Assembly (NCBI GenBank): GCA_944388045.1
Contig: CALXHG010000017.1
Coordinates: forward strand, 1 to 42,816
Source: an uncultured Clostridia bacterium
GTDB lineage: Bacteria; Bacillota; Clostridia; TANB77; CAG-508
Reading direction: 5' to 3'
Length of the DNA: 42,816 nucleotides
Below the pieces are notes generated by a model. The model made no database searches. It had not been told where the DNA came from and saw only the letters and a program-made list of their open reading frames with translations. A program made the translations under genes and the position numbers. Positions 25,636 to 33,907 of this stretch are shown one piece after another (within the stretch, counting starts at the first letter, position 1; each line of letters starts with the position of its first letter).

Positions 25636-26001
25636 TTAAAATGTAACAATACAAAAATTATAAAGTTTCTGTGAGATATTTTTTAATCCTTCTTTATTTT
25701 TTACAGTTAATACAATAATTATCTCTTTTGGTAATTTATATCCAAAAAATTCTCTATCTTTAACAATTTGATAAAACTTGTCTTGTGCTTCTTCGTCCAA
25801 TTTATCAATTTCAGATATTACCAAATAATTTAATTTTTCTTTATTAGAGATATTTTCTTTAAAAGTCTTAAGTAATTCATTATCACTGCAATTGCTATTC
25901 ACAATGATTTTTGAATCTAGTTCTTCACAATCTTCGTTCGGAATTACAACACAAGTAGCAAGACATCCTTTTTGTAATTCTATCAATTCTTTATTAATCA
26001 T
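25636..26001 (-). CDS. Small AAA-like accessory protein lacking a P-loop
   Basis: 121 residues. The C-terminal two thirds resemble the Walker B to sensor 1 part of a MoxR/AAA+ domain: LNYLVISEIDKLDEEAQDKF then YQIVKDREFFGYKLPKEIII and VLTVKN. No Walker A motif is present; the N-terminus reads ELQKGCLATCVVIPNEDCEE. It may be a regulatory subunit that inserts into an ATPase ring, or the remnant of a third ATPase. It lies between the two ATPase copies, 37 bp upstream of copy A and 8 bp after the preceding gene. AAGGAGAT precedes the start by about 12 bases. Confidence 0.6.
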   Translation of the reverse strand: MINKELIELQKGCLATCVVIPNEDCEELDSKIIVNSNCSDNELLKTFKENISNKEKLNYLVISEIDKLDEEAQDKFYQIVKDREFFGYKLPKEIIIVLTVKNKEGLKNISQKLYNFCIVTF

Positions 26002-26009
26002 TTTTAATT

Positions 26010-26483
26010 TTATCTCCTTCCATTTTTACTATCAAAAAAACTTAATATTTTATTAAGAACTCTTTTAAATATATTTTCTTTTTTATATTCTGCTATACTT
26101 GTTTTCATCACATTTTCATTTTGAATTATTTTATGTTCTTGCTTTTCTTTCTTATTCTTAAAAATATCGTTCACATTATATTTTTCTTTTATTTCTTCAT
26201 TTTTTATATTACTTTCCTGTATTAGTTTTTTATATTTTTCGCGTTCCTCTTTATCACACCACCAAGTAATATATATAAATCCTAAAAGTTCTCTAGTTTG
26301 CTTTTTTAAATTCAAGCCATTAATTGGCTGTTCATGATTGAATTTAACTTTATAACTCTTGCTTGAAATATTAGTTAAAAATTTTATAAAACTTTGTGGT
26401 ATTCTTGCCACATCTTCTTTATTTGTATGATTTAATATGTCTAATACTTCGACTGCTGCCTCACTATATTCAATCTCTCTCAT
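26010..26483 (-). CDS. Accessory protein of the MoxR locus, paralogue of 42222-42686
   Basis: 157 residues from the ATG at 26481-26483 (GGGAG upstream), overlapping the 3' end of ATPase copy B by 14 bp, so coupled to it. No known family. It has a helical first half with RIPQSFIKFLTNISSKSYKV, then NGLNLKKQTRELLGFIYITW and WCDKEEREKYKK. KEKYNVNDIFKNKKEKQEHK follows, and the end is basic and amphipathic (FKRVLNKILSFFDSK). The protein at 42222 shares the order PQ-FI-F, NLKK-T--LL, WCDK, EKYN--DIFKNK and a C-terminal KIL helix. The basic amphipathic end could bind membrane or nucleic acid. The association with the ATPases suggests an adaptor. Confidence 0.68.
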   Translation of the reverse strand: MREIEYSEAAVEVLDILNHTNKEDVARIPQSFIKFLTNISSKSYKVKFNHEQPINGLNLKKQTRELLGFIYITWWCDKEEREKYKKLIQESNIKNEEIKEKYNVNDIFKNKKEKQEHKIIQNENVMKTSIAEYKKENIFKRVLNKILSFFDSKNGRR

Positions 26484-28686
26484 TTTCTTCACTCCCAATT
26501 TCTTTTGAATCTCTTCCCAAATATGCATTATACATTTGTCCTATGTCTGTATATCTACTTGCTCCATCTTGTGCAAAACTTTTGGTTTCTTTACTTGTAT
26601 GCAAAGCTAAAGTCATTTCTTGTAATTCACTTATTTTCTCTTGTCTTCTTTCATCATTTCCTGCCCAATATATATCATATACCTCTAAATATTCTGGATC
26701 ACAATATTTTCTTATGAACTCTCTACAAGCTTCTACTTGTTTTTCGTCTGCTGTTATTAATGCTGTCATATATGCAAATCTTTCGCTTATATCTCTTGGC
26801 AAATCTGCTTGCGTATATCCTTCTCCCATTCCTTTTACTACTTCTTCTGGTGTTAGTGTTGGGAGATTATAAAAATCAAAAAATTCTGCTGCCCATTCTT
26901 CTCTTAGTTTTGTCCCTATCGACCTTTGTATTATATCTTCTACATCTTTTCCTTCATATTTACCTTGCTCTAAATTTCTTTCAAAATTATATAATGTATT
27001 TGATATTGATGTCCATCCTCTTGGGTCATTTGTCCTTCCTTTACATCCATTTCTATCTAAATGTTCTTCTCCTACTTCTGGCTCTTCATAAAAATATCCT
27101 ATGTCTTGTATATCTTCACTTTTTCCAGAATTGTTATATTTTGACAACATATATCCTATTACTGCTGGGTGTATTTTTTGTGGTATTGCATATTCTGTTA
27201 TCCATTCTCCTACTTTTGGCTTCATATCTAATATATGATCAAATCTCTTTTCTAATGGCTCTGCCAAATCTTCTGCTACATTTGAATATTTCTTTTGGTT
27301 TCCTGTTGCAACTACTACTACATTGTCTGGTAATTTTAATCCTTTTCCTATCTCTACCATTCTATTTAATACTAAAGTATATACTAAACTTTGAACTGCT
27401 GGTTTTACATTTAGGAGTTCATCTAGCATAATTACAATTTTTTTGTCGCTTGTTTTTGACCTTTCATATACTTCATCTGCTATATCATATATGTTTTGTA
27501 TGTTTTCTTCTATTAATTTTCTTTCCTCTTCTGTTGCCTCTTGCATTATGACTGTTTTTGCAAAATCTGGTGGAATGCTTTGTCCTGTTTGTAAATTTAC
27601 TGATCCTACTACTTTTTCTGGAAACATATTATTTGTTAATTTCATGTAAATTAAATCTGGATATAGTGATTTAATTCTTTCTGTTTTTCCTATTCCAGAA
27701 GGTCCTCTAAGTAATACTGATTCCCCTGCTTCAATCCAATTGTGTATTATTTCAGTATCTGTCATTTTTGCTCTGTCCTGCTCTTTAGTTTTATCTGGAT
27801 TTAATTTCTGTAATCTAGATTTTCTTGGTTTAAATTCTTCTGTTTGTTCTCCCAAAGTTATTGTCCCTCTTGATTGTTCTAAATCTCTAGACAAATATCT
27901 ATCCATAAATGTTTTTATGTCTGTTTTATCAAAATCTCTCGTATGGTAATTTCTCGTATAATTAAATTGTACTCCAGAAAAAATCAATTTATCTGTTATC
28001 ATAACTTTTGCTCTTTCATCAACTAGCCATTTAACTGGTTGTACTTCTACCCATACATTATCTCCATCTCTATAACTTTCTCCATTTGAAAGTTGAAATT
28101 CGTCCCCTTCAAAGTCAGAATTTGCCTCAACCCTCACATATCTCTTTCCATTATATTCATATTCTTCGTGTTGTTTTGCTAAAAATTTTTCATCATATGT
28201 ATTATGTTTTCTTGAGTCAGTTGTATAACTATTTCTTGTTTTTGAAATAGTTCCACTTTTATATGCTCTTTCTAATCTATCCTGCATATCTCTTGAAACT
28301 GCTTTTTGTGGGTAATATCCATATTCTACTTCAAGCACACCATCTCTTGCTCTTTTCCCACTCTCTCCGTTCGTGGGGATTGAGCTGATTGATGAGAACG
28401 GTAAAGCTGGGCGAGCCCCACCATTGCGATTGTTAACACTGTTGAAAATTCCATGACCATCATCGTTAACCACGCGCGCGTCATTATCTCCATCATCTGA
28501 TTTTGTCCAATAATATCCTGTTCTTCCCTCCAAAGAACTATCATTATCTATATGATAATCAGAAACATACGCACCTAAAAGAATAGAAAAATCTGTTATT
28601 GCTGCTTTTGTTCCTCTTTTTTCTAATATATCTAATTTATCATCTCCAAAATATTGCTCTTCTGTTAAGAAAGTAAAATCACTCAT
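26470..28686 (-). CDS. MoxR-like AAA+ ATPase with N-terminal DGR variable domain, copy B
   Basis: 738 residues, the same architecture and length as copy A. Differences are confined to about the first 43 residues (EEQYFGDDKLDILEKRG versus EEQCFGNDKLDILKKRG) and the last about 35 (AQDGASRYTDIGQMYNAYLG versus AEEGAKAYTEIGQMYSAYLG). The variable region is identical to copy A, which is unexpected if each were being diversified. It is the first gene after the reverse transcriptase (118 bp), with its own GAGGAG site. Function as for copy A; two isoforms could form mixed rings. Confidence 0.85.
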   Translation of the reverse strand: MSDFTFLTEEQYFGDDKLDILEKRGTKAAITDFSILLGAYVSDYHIDNDSSLEGRTGYYWTKSDDGDNDARVVNDDGHGIFNSVNNRNGGARPALPFSSISSIPTNGESGKRARDGVLEVEYGYYPQKAVSRDMQDRLERAYKSGTISKTRNSYTTDSRKHNTYDEKFLAKQHEEYEYNGKRYVRVEANSDFEGDEFQLSNGESYRDGDNVWVEVQPVKWLVDERAKVMITDKLIFSGVQFNYTRNYHTRDFDKTDIKTFMDRYLSRDLEQSRGTITLGEQTEEFKPRKSRLQKLNPDKTKEQDRAKMTDTEIIHNWIEAGESVLLRGPSGIGKTERIKSLYPDLIYMKLTNNMFPEKVVGSVNLQTGQSIPPDFAKTVIMQEATEEERKLIEENIQNIYDIADEVYERSKTSDKKIVIMLDELLNVKPAVQSLVYTLVLNRMVEIGKGLKLPDNVVVVATGNQKKYSNVAEDLAEPLEKRFDHILDMKPKVGEWITEYAIPQKIHPAVIGYMLSKYNNSGKSEDIQDIGYFYEEPEVGEEHLDRNGCKGRTNDPRGWTSISNTLYNFERNLEQGKYEGKDVEDIIQRSIGTKLREEWAAEFFDFYNLPTLTPEEVVKGMGEGYTQADLPRDISERFAYMTALITADEKQVEACREFIRKYCDPEYLEVYDIYWAGNDERRQEKISELQEMTLALHTSKETKSFAQDGASRYTDIGQMYNAYLGRDSKEIGSEENERD
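26572..28617 (-). repeat. 2-kb repeat, copy B
   Basis: See the match at 23484-25529. Direct orientation, 3088-bp period; two accessory genes lie between the copies. Confidence 0.85.
28358..28528 (-). other. DGR variable region (VR), copy B
   Basis: Same sequence as the copy A region, with the same GC-rich, AAY-derived codon pattern. It is the copy nearest the reverse transcriptase gene. Confidence 0.75.
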
Positions 28687-28803
28687 ATATATTACTCCTC
28701 TATGTTTATAAGTTTTGCTTCATTATAATTTTTTATAAAAATATCACTTCTTTTATTATTGTAGCATAACAACTTTTTTTTTACAATTTTTTTTGCCTTT
28801 ATT

Positions 28804-29535
28804 TTAAACTTTTTTTGGAAATGTTGCATCTTTTAATTTTTTACTTTCTTTTGTATCTTTAATATGATTATAAAATGCATTTTTTCTAATATAAACATAT
28901 TCATCATCAACAATACCCTTCTCTCTTAATTTATGCAGTGTTTTTAAATGTTTTTTTAATCTTTGCTTAGATGAAACTCGTAATTTTCTTGTTATACTAC
29001 CATTTTCATTTAAAATATGTCTATATCCTAAGAAATCTATTCCATTCTTTACAATACCTATTTGAGTTTTTTGGTTGAGATATAATTTTAACTCATCTTC
29101 ACATTTCTGTTTAATTTTTGAAAGTGCATACTGTAAATAGCTCTTATTCCTATGAATTAAAATCATATCGTCCATATAACGAATATAGCTTTTTACTCTT
29201 AAATCTTCTTTGATATATCTATCAATTACATTTAAATATAGAAGTGCAAACCATTGACTAGATTGATTTCCTAATGGTAATCCAACATTTGCATTATTAG
29301 GTTGTTCCTTTACTAATTTTTCTATCATCCACATTTCATCACTTGAAAAATTAATTTTTTGCAGTAACTTTAACAACAATTCGTGATCTATGCTTTGAAA
29401 ATATTTTCTTATATCACATTTTAAAAAGTAAATTTTATTATTTCTTTCTTTACTATATTCATTTCTTAAGAATTTTTCTAATCGCCTTAAGTATGAACAT
29501 ATTCCTATACTAAATATGATTGCTATTATTAGCAA
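28804..29535 (-). pseudogene. DGR-type reverse transcriptase, N-terminally truncated
   Basis: 243 codons from a TTG. Catalytic motifs are present: LKCDIRKYFQSIDHELL (motif A Asp), GLPLGNQSSQWFALLYLN (the GxxxSQ motif that marks DGR enzymes; group II intron enzymes have QGxxxSP), YIRYMDDMILI (YxDD) and IDFLGYRH. DGR reverse transcriptases usually have about 80-100 further residues before motif A. Here the frame instead begins with a hydrophobic stretch (LLIIAIIFSIGICSYL) preceded by basic residues and a stop, which looks like the start of an unrelated membrane protein. The catalytic core may fold, but activity is doubtful. It is upstream of ATPase copy B in the same direction. No Avd accessory gene or template repeat is seen nearby. 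Confidence 0.78.
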
Positions 29536-29637
29536 AATTCTTCTGCTTATTTTCTTTCTCCTTTATTGGAACTCCACATTCCTCCTTTTCTTGTAAATTA
29601 AAAGAACATCTACTTTTTTGTAAATGTTCTGTATTTT

Positions 29638-29961
29638 TTATATTTTATTTATGTAATCACTACCACCATAGTACATATGTGATACATATACTTTTTTGGT
29701 TTCTTCCTCAATTGTATATAGTATAAAATAATTGTTAATAACTATTCTTCGATACACTCTGTCTGTACCTTTGTATTTATCTATTTCTGCATATATTCTT
29801 GTTGCATAAGATAAATTGCTTGTGTACTCTTCTACTTTTAACATTAGATTTTGTGCTGTCTGTTCTGCATACAAATCTTCTTTTATATAGTTATATATTT
29901 TTCTAATTTCTCTTTTACATTCGTTAGTAAATTCTACTTGGTACTGATCACTAATATCCAT
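29638..29961 (-). CDS. ParE/RelE-family toxin
   Basis: 107 residues with the type II toxin fold: N-terminal paired helices (YQVEFTNECKREIRKIYNYI), then the beta-sheet core (RIYAEIDKYKGTDRVYRRIV, INNYFILYTIEEETKKVYVS) and HMYYGGSDY at the end. ParE toxins poison gyrase and RelE cleaves mRNA; which applies cannot be told. Its start overlaps the antitoxin gene by 11 bp, with GAGGGC 7 bases before the ATG. Confidence 0.86.
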   Translation of the reverse strand: MDISDQYQVEFTNECKREIRKIYNYIKEDLYAEQTAQNLMLKVEEYTSNLSYATRIYAEIDKYKGTDRVYRRIVINNYFILYTIEEETKKVYVSHMYYGGSDYINKI

Positions 29962-30196
29962 ATTCTGCCCTCAATTCTTTAAAAAATTCTGATGCTGGTG
30001 TTGTTCTACCATTTTTTATATCTTCTTCTGATTTTTGCAAATGTTTTATAATTTCTAATTCTTGTAATTTTTCTTTATATTCTTTCATACTTAAAATTAC
30101 TACATCAGTTTTGTTATCTCTTTTTACGAATATTGGCTCATCTATTTCTTCATATTTATTTAATGTTTTTTCTACTTCTTGAGTTGTAATTTGCAT
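29951..30196 (-). CDS. Phd/YefM-family antitoxin
   Basis: 81 residues from the ATG at 30194-30196. MQITTQEVEKTLNKYEEIDE followed by PIFVKRDNKTDVVILSMKEY is the Phd/YefM DNA-binding fold, and the C-terminal acidic helix (TTPASEFFKELRAEYGY) would wrap the toxin. The frame extends 18 codons further upstream, but those residues do not fit the family. It neutralises the downstream toxin and represses the operon. Such modules often stabilise mobile regions. Confidence 0.86.
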   Translation of the reverse strand: MQITTQEVEKTLNKYEEIDEPIFVKRDNKTDVVILSMKEYKEKLQELEIIKHLQKSEEDIKNGRTTPASEFFKELRAEYGY

Positions 30197-30395
30197 ATTT
30201 CTCACAACCTTTCTTTTATATGATATGTATATTGTATCACATTTTTTCAAATTTTACTACTATAGCATTTATTAGCAAGTTTTGATTTTGTTCTGATAAA
30301 TCTATTTTATAGTTCATTTTTTTGCTCCATTCTTATATTGTTTTTCTATAATATACCATAAGAAATAATAATATTCAATTATAAATCTTATAATT

Positions 30396-30854
30396 TTATA
30401 TTTCATCTTCCCAATGAAAACTTGATGCATTCGACTTATTTATTGCTTTATCTTTCTTTGCTTGTTTTGACAATTGTTTCTTATATTTGATTTCAAATTT
30501 CTTCAAATATTTTTCTTCTTGTCTACTAGAAAAATATATACAATTAAATATTCTCCACATAAAATTTTCTGTTTCATTATAATATCTGACTTGTTGGTAA
30601 TTCTCTTTTTGATTTAGTAACACTCTTTCAAAATTCAAAATTTGATTACCTATCATTTTCAAGATATCTTCTTCTGCTTTTTCTTCATTAATTAATTCTT
30701 GTATCAATTCTAATTTTTCATTTTCTTTATTCCATTCATCAATATATTCCTCTTTTGGTGTATTCATTAGAATATCTTTTGAATAACAATATTTATTATG
30801 GATTGCCATGTCATGCATTTCTTCTAATAATTCAAGTCTATTCAAATTCTTCAC
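30396..30854 (-). CDS. Hypothetical protein, 152 residues, GTG start
   Basis: Not recognised. It is highly charged and helical. Its GTG start overlaps the end of the DUF3560 remnant by 17 bp, which suggests it was a downstream gene in the same mobile-element operon. Possible coiled-coil segments are IDEWNKENEKLELIQELINE and, near the end, a Lys-rich YKKQLSKQAKKDKAINKS. A Met at codon 13 is an alternative start. It is probably a leftover from an integrative element. Confidence 0.5.
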   Translation of the reverse strand: MKNLNRLELLEEMHDMAIHNKYCYSKDILMNTPKEEYIDEWNKENEKLELIQELINEEKAEEDILKMIGNQILNFERVLLNQKENYQQVRYYNETENFMWRIFNCIYFSSRQEEKYLKKFEIKYKKQLSKQAKKDKAINKSNASSFHWEDEI

Positions 30855-31243
30855 CTTCCTGTTGTTCTTGTTCTTTAATTTTTTCTTGTATAATATGTGT
30901 TGCTCTTATACAATTTTGATTAAATTCTCTTTGCCAAGCTTGTTCTTTTCTTGACCAATGAAATCCATGTGATTTTAATATCTTTCTAGTATCTTCATTT
31001 GGAATACTGTTAAATAGAAACTGAATTCTATTTATCTCTTTGTTATGAATTATTTTTCCACCTTTAAAATTAACTTCTTGAATGTGTTTTAGCTGAATAA
31101 TGGTCAGTTAATATTGGCTGTCCTACTGGAATTCTACTTAAAGTCTTATTAGCATTTGAATTCATATATTGATTAGACCTTTCTTTTGCTTTTTTAGAAA
31201 GTTCTTTATACCTTTCTATTCATCTGTTTCTTCTTTCTTCATA
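30838..31243 (-). pseudogene. DUF3560 protein, broken and internally deleted
   Basis: The first piece follows the metK junction: YEERRNR, a TGA stop, then IERYKELSKKAKERSNQYMN and LSRIPVGQPILTDHYSAKTH. The second piece, in another frame, reads EVNFKGGKIIHNKEINRIQF and LKSHGFHWSRKEQAWQREFN. These are the start and the end of DUF3560 proteins, which are common on phages, plasmids and conjugative elements. About 100 central residues are missing. There is at least one nonsense change, one frameshift and one deletion. Confidence 0.72.
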
Positions 31244-31795
31244 TATTAAAATTGTATCAATTCTTATAGGTGCATCATTTACATATTCGACTGTTACTTG
31301 AACTTTTCCATCAGATTTCAAATATGGCATCTCTCCATTTTTTCTTACTTCTGCTAATCTTTTTGATAATTTATGTGCTACACTTATCGGATATGGCATA
31401 TAATCTTCTGATTCATCTGTTGCATAACCAAACATAATTCCTTGATCTCCTGCACCACCATCATTAACACCTATTGCTATATCATTACTTTGTTTTGTTA
31501 TATTAATATCAACTTTACAAGTTTTATAATCCATATTTATTGATGAATCTGTATATCCTACCTCTTTTAATCTTTCTCTTAAAATATTTTCAATATTTAT
31601 TTTTGCATTACTTGTTATTTGCCCTGCGACTACTACTTTATCTTTTGATATAAAAGTCTCTACTGCGACTCTTGATTCTTTATCTTGTTCTAAACAAGCA
31701 TCTAGTATTGAATCAGATATAAAATCACATACTTTGTCAGGATGACCTTCTGTTACTGATTCACTTGTTAAATAATAATGTTTATATTTTTTCAT
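31220..31795 (-). pseudogene. metK: S-adenosylmethionine synthetase, C-terminally truncated
   Basis: 191 codons from the ATG at 31793-31795, which has GGAGGAATTACAAGAA upstream. YYLTSESVTEGHPDKVCDFI (ATP/methionine site) and GVNDGGAGDQGIMFGYATDE are typical of MetK. The match ends at RIDTILI, about half of the usual 390-400 residues, and continues in frame into YEERRNR, the beginning of a DUF3560 protein. The phosphate-binding C-terminal domain is lost, so it should be inactive. The essential metK function must be supplied elsewhere in the genome. Confidence 0.85.
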
Positions 31796-32153
31796 TTCTT
31801 GTAATTCCTCCATTTCTTTTTTTATTTCTATTCTTATCTATAATTAATGTTAAATTTTATTATCTAAACATAACCTCACTTACCTTTCCATTCGCACCAC
31901 AATCGATTTTGTGGCTTTATTTTTAGAAAATATAGTACCTATACTAAACCTCAATTTTAAGCATAAAAAATAAAGTACATCAATTTGTACTTTATTAATG
32001 TAAGGTGGATTGCCCACTTATTTTTTACCATTCAACCATTTACTATTTTAAATTTTCTAAAAAACAAATGGTTTTTTTATATAATTTTTCATTATTTTTT
32101 TATTTTCAAAAAAAAACTTAAAGCATTGATATTACTCGTTTTTGCTGTCTTTT
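31796..32153. other. Intergenic region, former 3' flank of rlmD
   Basis: No convincing gene is seen. It contains the inverted repeat CCACAATCGATTTTGTGG at 31897-31914. The plus strand has a small open frame that is mostly antisense to the recombinase. At its right edge the minus strand still reads the original end of rlmD (…GRKDSKNE and a stop, to about 32130). Confidence 0.45.
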
Positions 32154-33860
32154 CTACCCATCAACGCACAACACTCCACATGTGTCGCTGTTTATCTGTA
32201 GATTGTTTTTATTTTCTTTGTTGCTTACCTGTAGATAATCTTTATAATTTATATTACTTTCGTTTCTTAATACAAAAGTTATTGATTTTGGATCTGAATT
32301 ATTTTTCTCATCATATCCACCAACTATAACTTGTTTTACTAAAATTTCAAAAGCATCTTTATCAAATTCTGTTATTATCTCTCCGTTTTCAAGATACTTC
32401 TTTAACTTGCTTAAACTAAGCTCTTTACTTTGTTTATTTTCTTCCTCTAAAATTAATTTTTCTTGTTCTAAATTTAACTGATTAATTTTATTTTGTATCT
32501 TTTCTTTTCTCTCTAAAAATGTTTCTCTATCTATGGCATTTTCTATACTTAAATCAATTAATTTATTCATTTTAAATTTAAGATTTTCTTTTTCGTTCTC
32601 TATATTTTTTATTAACTTTTCTGTTGAGTTCTGAGTTATTATATTATTCATTCTTAATATGAATTTATTTATAATATCTCCTTTGTCATTGCATAATATT
32701 TGATATACTTCTATAAAGCATTTTTCAATAATACTTTCTCTTATTGCTTTACATTTAGGACATTCTTGTTTTCCTTTTTTAACAAATTTCATACAATGCC
32801 ATACTGCCGTTTGATTCTTTGTTCCTGAATTCCAATTTCTTCTTGTTAAAATAGTTCCACAAAATCCACAATAAATTCTACTGCTAAATGGATATTTCCT
32901 ACTATAATTGGCTTTTATTTTTCCTTTTCCTCTTACTCCTGCTCTCTTTTCTAAAATATGTTGTACCTTTTCAAATAACTCTGGTTCAATTATTGCTTGA
33001 TGATGGTCTTTTATATAATATTGATTTTCCTCACCCATATTTACAACTCTTTTATGAGTTATTGGGTCTGTTGTATACGTTTTTCCTTGTAATACATCAC
33101 CTTTGTATTTTTCATTTTTAAGTATTCTTCTTACTGTTGAATCACTCCAAGTGGTTAATCCTTTTGGTGTTTGATATTTCATGTTTGTTAGTTCTCTTGC
33201 AATAATCCTTGAACCTACTCCTTGTGCATACCTATTAAAAATATATCTTATTATTTCCGCTTCTTCATGATTGATGGATATACTTTTATTTTCTTTATTA
33301 TAGTTATAACCCAAACAGCCATTATATCCTATTAGTTCTCCTCTTTGTTGTTTCATTTTTAGTCCTAATTTAACATGTGACGATATTGTTTCACTCTCTT
33401 GCTGTGCAACTGAACTTAATATAGTTAATAATAATTCTCCTGCCATTTCTAGAGTATTAATATTTTCTTCTTCGAATAGTATTGCTACATTTTTCTCTTT
33501 TAGCATTCTTACATATTTAAGAGTATCTAATGTATTTCTTGCAAATCTTGATATAGATTTTGTAAGTATTAAATCAATTTTTCCTGACATTGCGTCTGCT
33601 ATCATTCTCATAAAATTACTACGTTTGTAATCTTGTGTTCCTGATATTGATTCATCTGCATACACTTCAACTAACGACCATTCTAGTTTGTGTGATATTT
33701 TTTCGTTGTAATATTTTACTTGTGATTCAAAACTATTTAATTGGTCTTCAGAATCTGTACTTACTCTTGCATATGCTGCTACTTTTAGCCTTTCATTTAT
33801 TTTTAGTCCTGTAGTTCTATCTATTCTTCCTTGTATTTTCTCTATAACTTGAACTTCCAT
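32154..33860 (-). CDS. Large serine recombinase (integrase)
   Basis: 568 residues. The N-terminal resolvase domain has the catalytic Ser in AAYARVSTDSEDQ, plus ADESISGT, LTKSISRFARNTLDTLK and SSVAQQESETIS. The recombinase domain (about 180-290) contains STVRRILKNEKYKGD. The zinc ribbon has IYCGFCGTILTRR and HCMKF…CPKCKA, followed by a coiled coil (about 400-490). It catalyses site-specific integration and excision. The final codons (TCGVLCVDG) lie in the attachment site itself. In the excised circle the frame would continue for about 50 more residues (see 38794-38963). GGAGGATTA precedes the ATG. Confidence 0.95.
   Translation of the reverse strand: MEVQVIEKIQGRIDRTTGLKINERLKVAAYARVSTDSEDQLNSFESQVKYYNEKISHKLEWSLVEVYADESISGTQDYKRSNFMRMIADAMSGKIDLILTKSISRFARNTLDTLKYVRMLKEKNVAILFEEENINTLEMAGELLLTILSSVAQQESETISSHVKLGLKMKQQRGELIGYNGCLGYNYNKENKSISINHEEAEIIRYIFNRYAQGVGSRIIARELTNMKYQTPKGLTTWSDSTVRRILKNEKYKGDVLQGKTYTTDPITHKRVVNMGEENQYYIKDHHQAIIEPELFEKVQHILEKRAGVRGKGKIKANYSRKYPFSSRIYCGFCGTILTRRNWNSGTKNQTAVWHCMKFVKKGKQECPKCKAIRESIIEKCFIEVYQILCNDKGDIINKFILRMNNIITQNSTEKLIKNIENEKENLKFKMNKLIDLSIENAIDRETFLERKEKIQNKINQLNLEQEKLILEEENKQSKELSLSKLKKYLENGEIITEFDKDAFEILVKQVIVGGYDEKNNSDPKSITFVLRNESNINYKDYLQVSNKENKNNLQINSDTCGVLCVDG
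32162..32179 (-). other. Attachment site, recombinase end
   Basis: CAACGCACAACACTCCAC, matching 38946-38963 with one mismatch and in direct orientation. On the minus strand an alternative frame across it reads HVECCALMGRKDSKNE, the expected natural C-terminus of RlmD. Confidence 0.82.
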
Positions 33861-33907
33861 TAATCCTCCATTCCGTTAGAGAGAACCCTGTTTGGATTAT
33901 ACACTAT

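Noticed and set aside
23382..28686. CRISPR or tandem satellite explanation for the repeated sequence
   Set aside because: The repeat unit is a 2-kb protein gene copy, not short regularly spaced repeats; no CRISPR array is seen in the window.
28804..29535. Retron or group II intron reverse transcriptase
   Set aside because: The GxxxSQ motif and the neighbouring variable regions fit a DGR. There is no maturase domain, no intron boundaries and no retron msr/msd-like structure seen.
31897..31914. Riboswitch upstream of metK
   Set aside because: Only a short inverted repeat is present; no SAM-I, SAM-II or SAM-IV type architecture is visible in the 150 bp upstream.
31985..32329. Plus-strand 114-codon frame
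   Set aside because: Mostly antisense to the serine recombinase end, Phe/Leu rich, no ribosome site.
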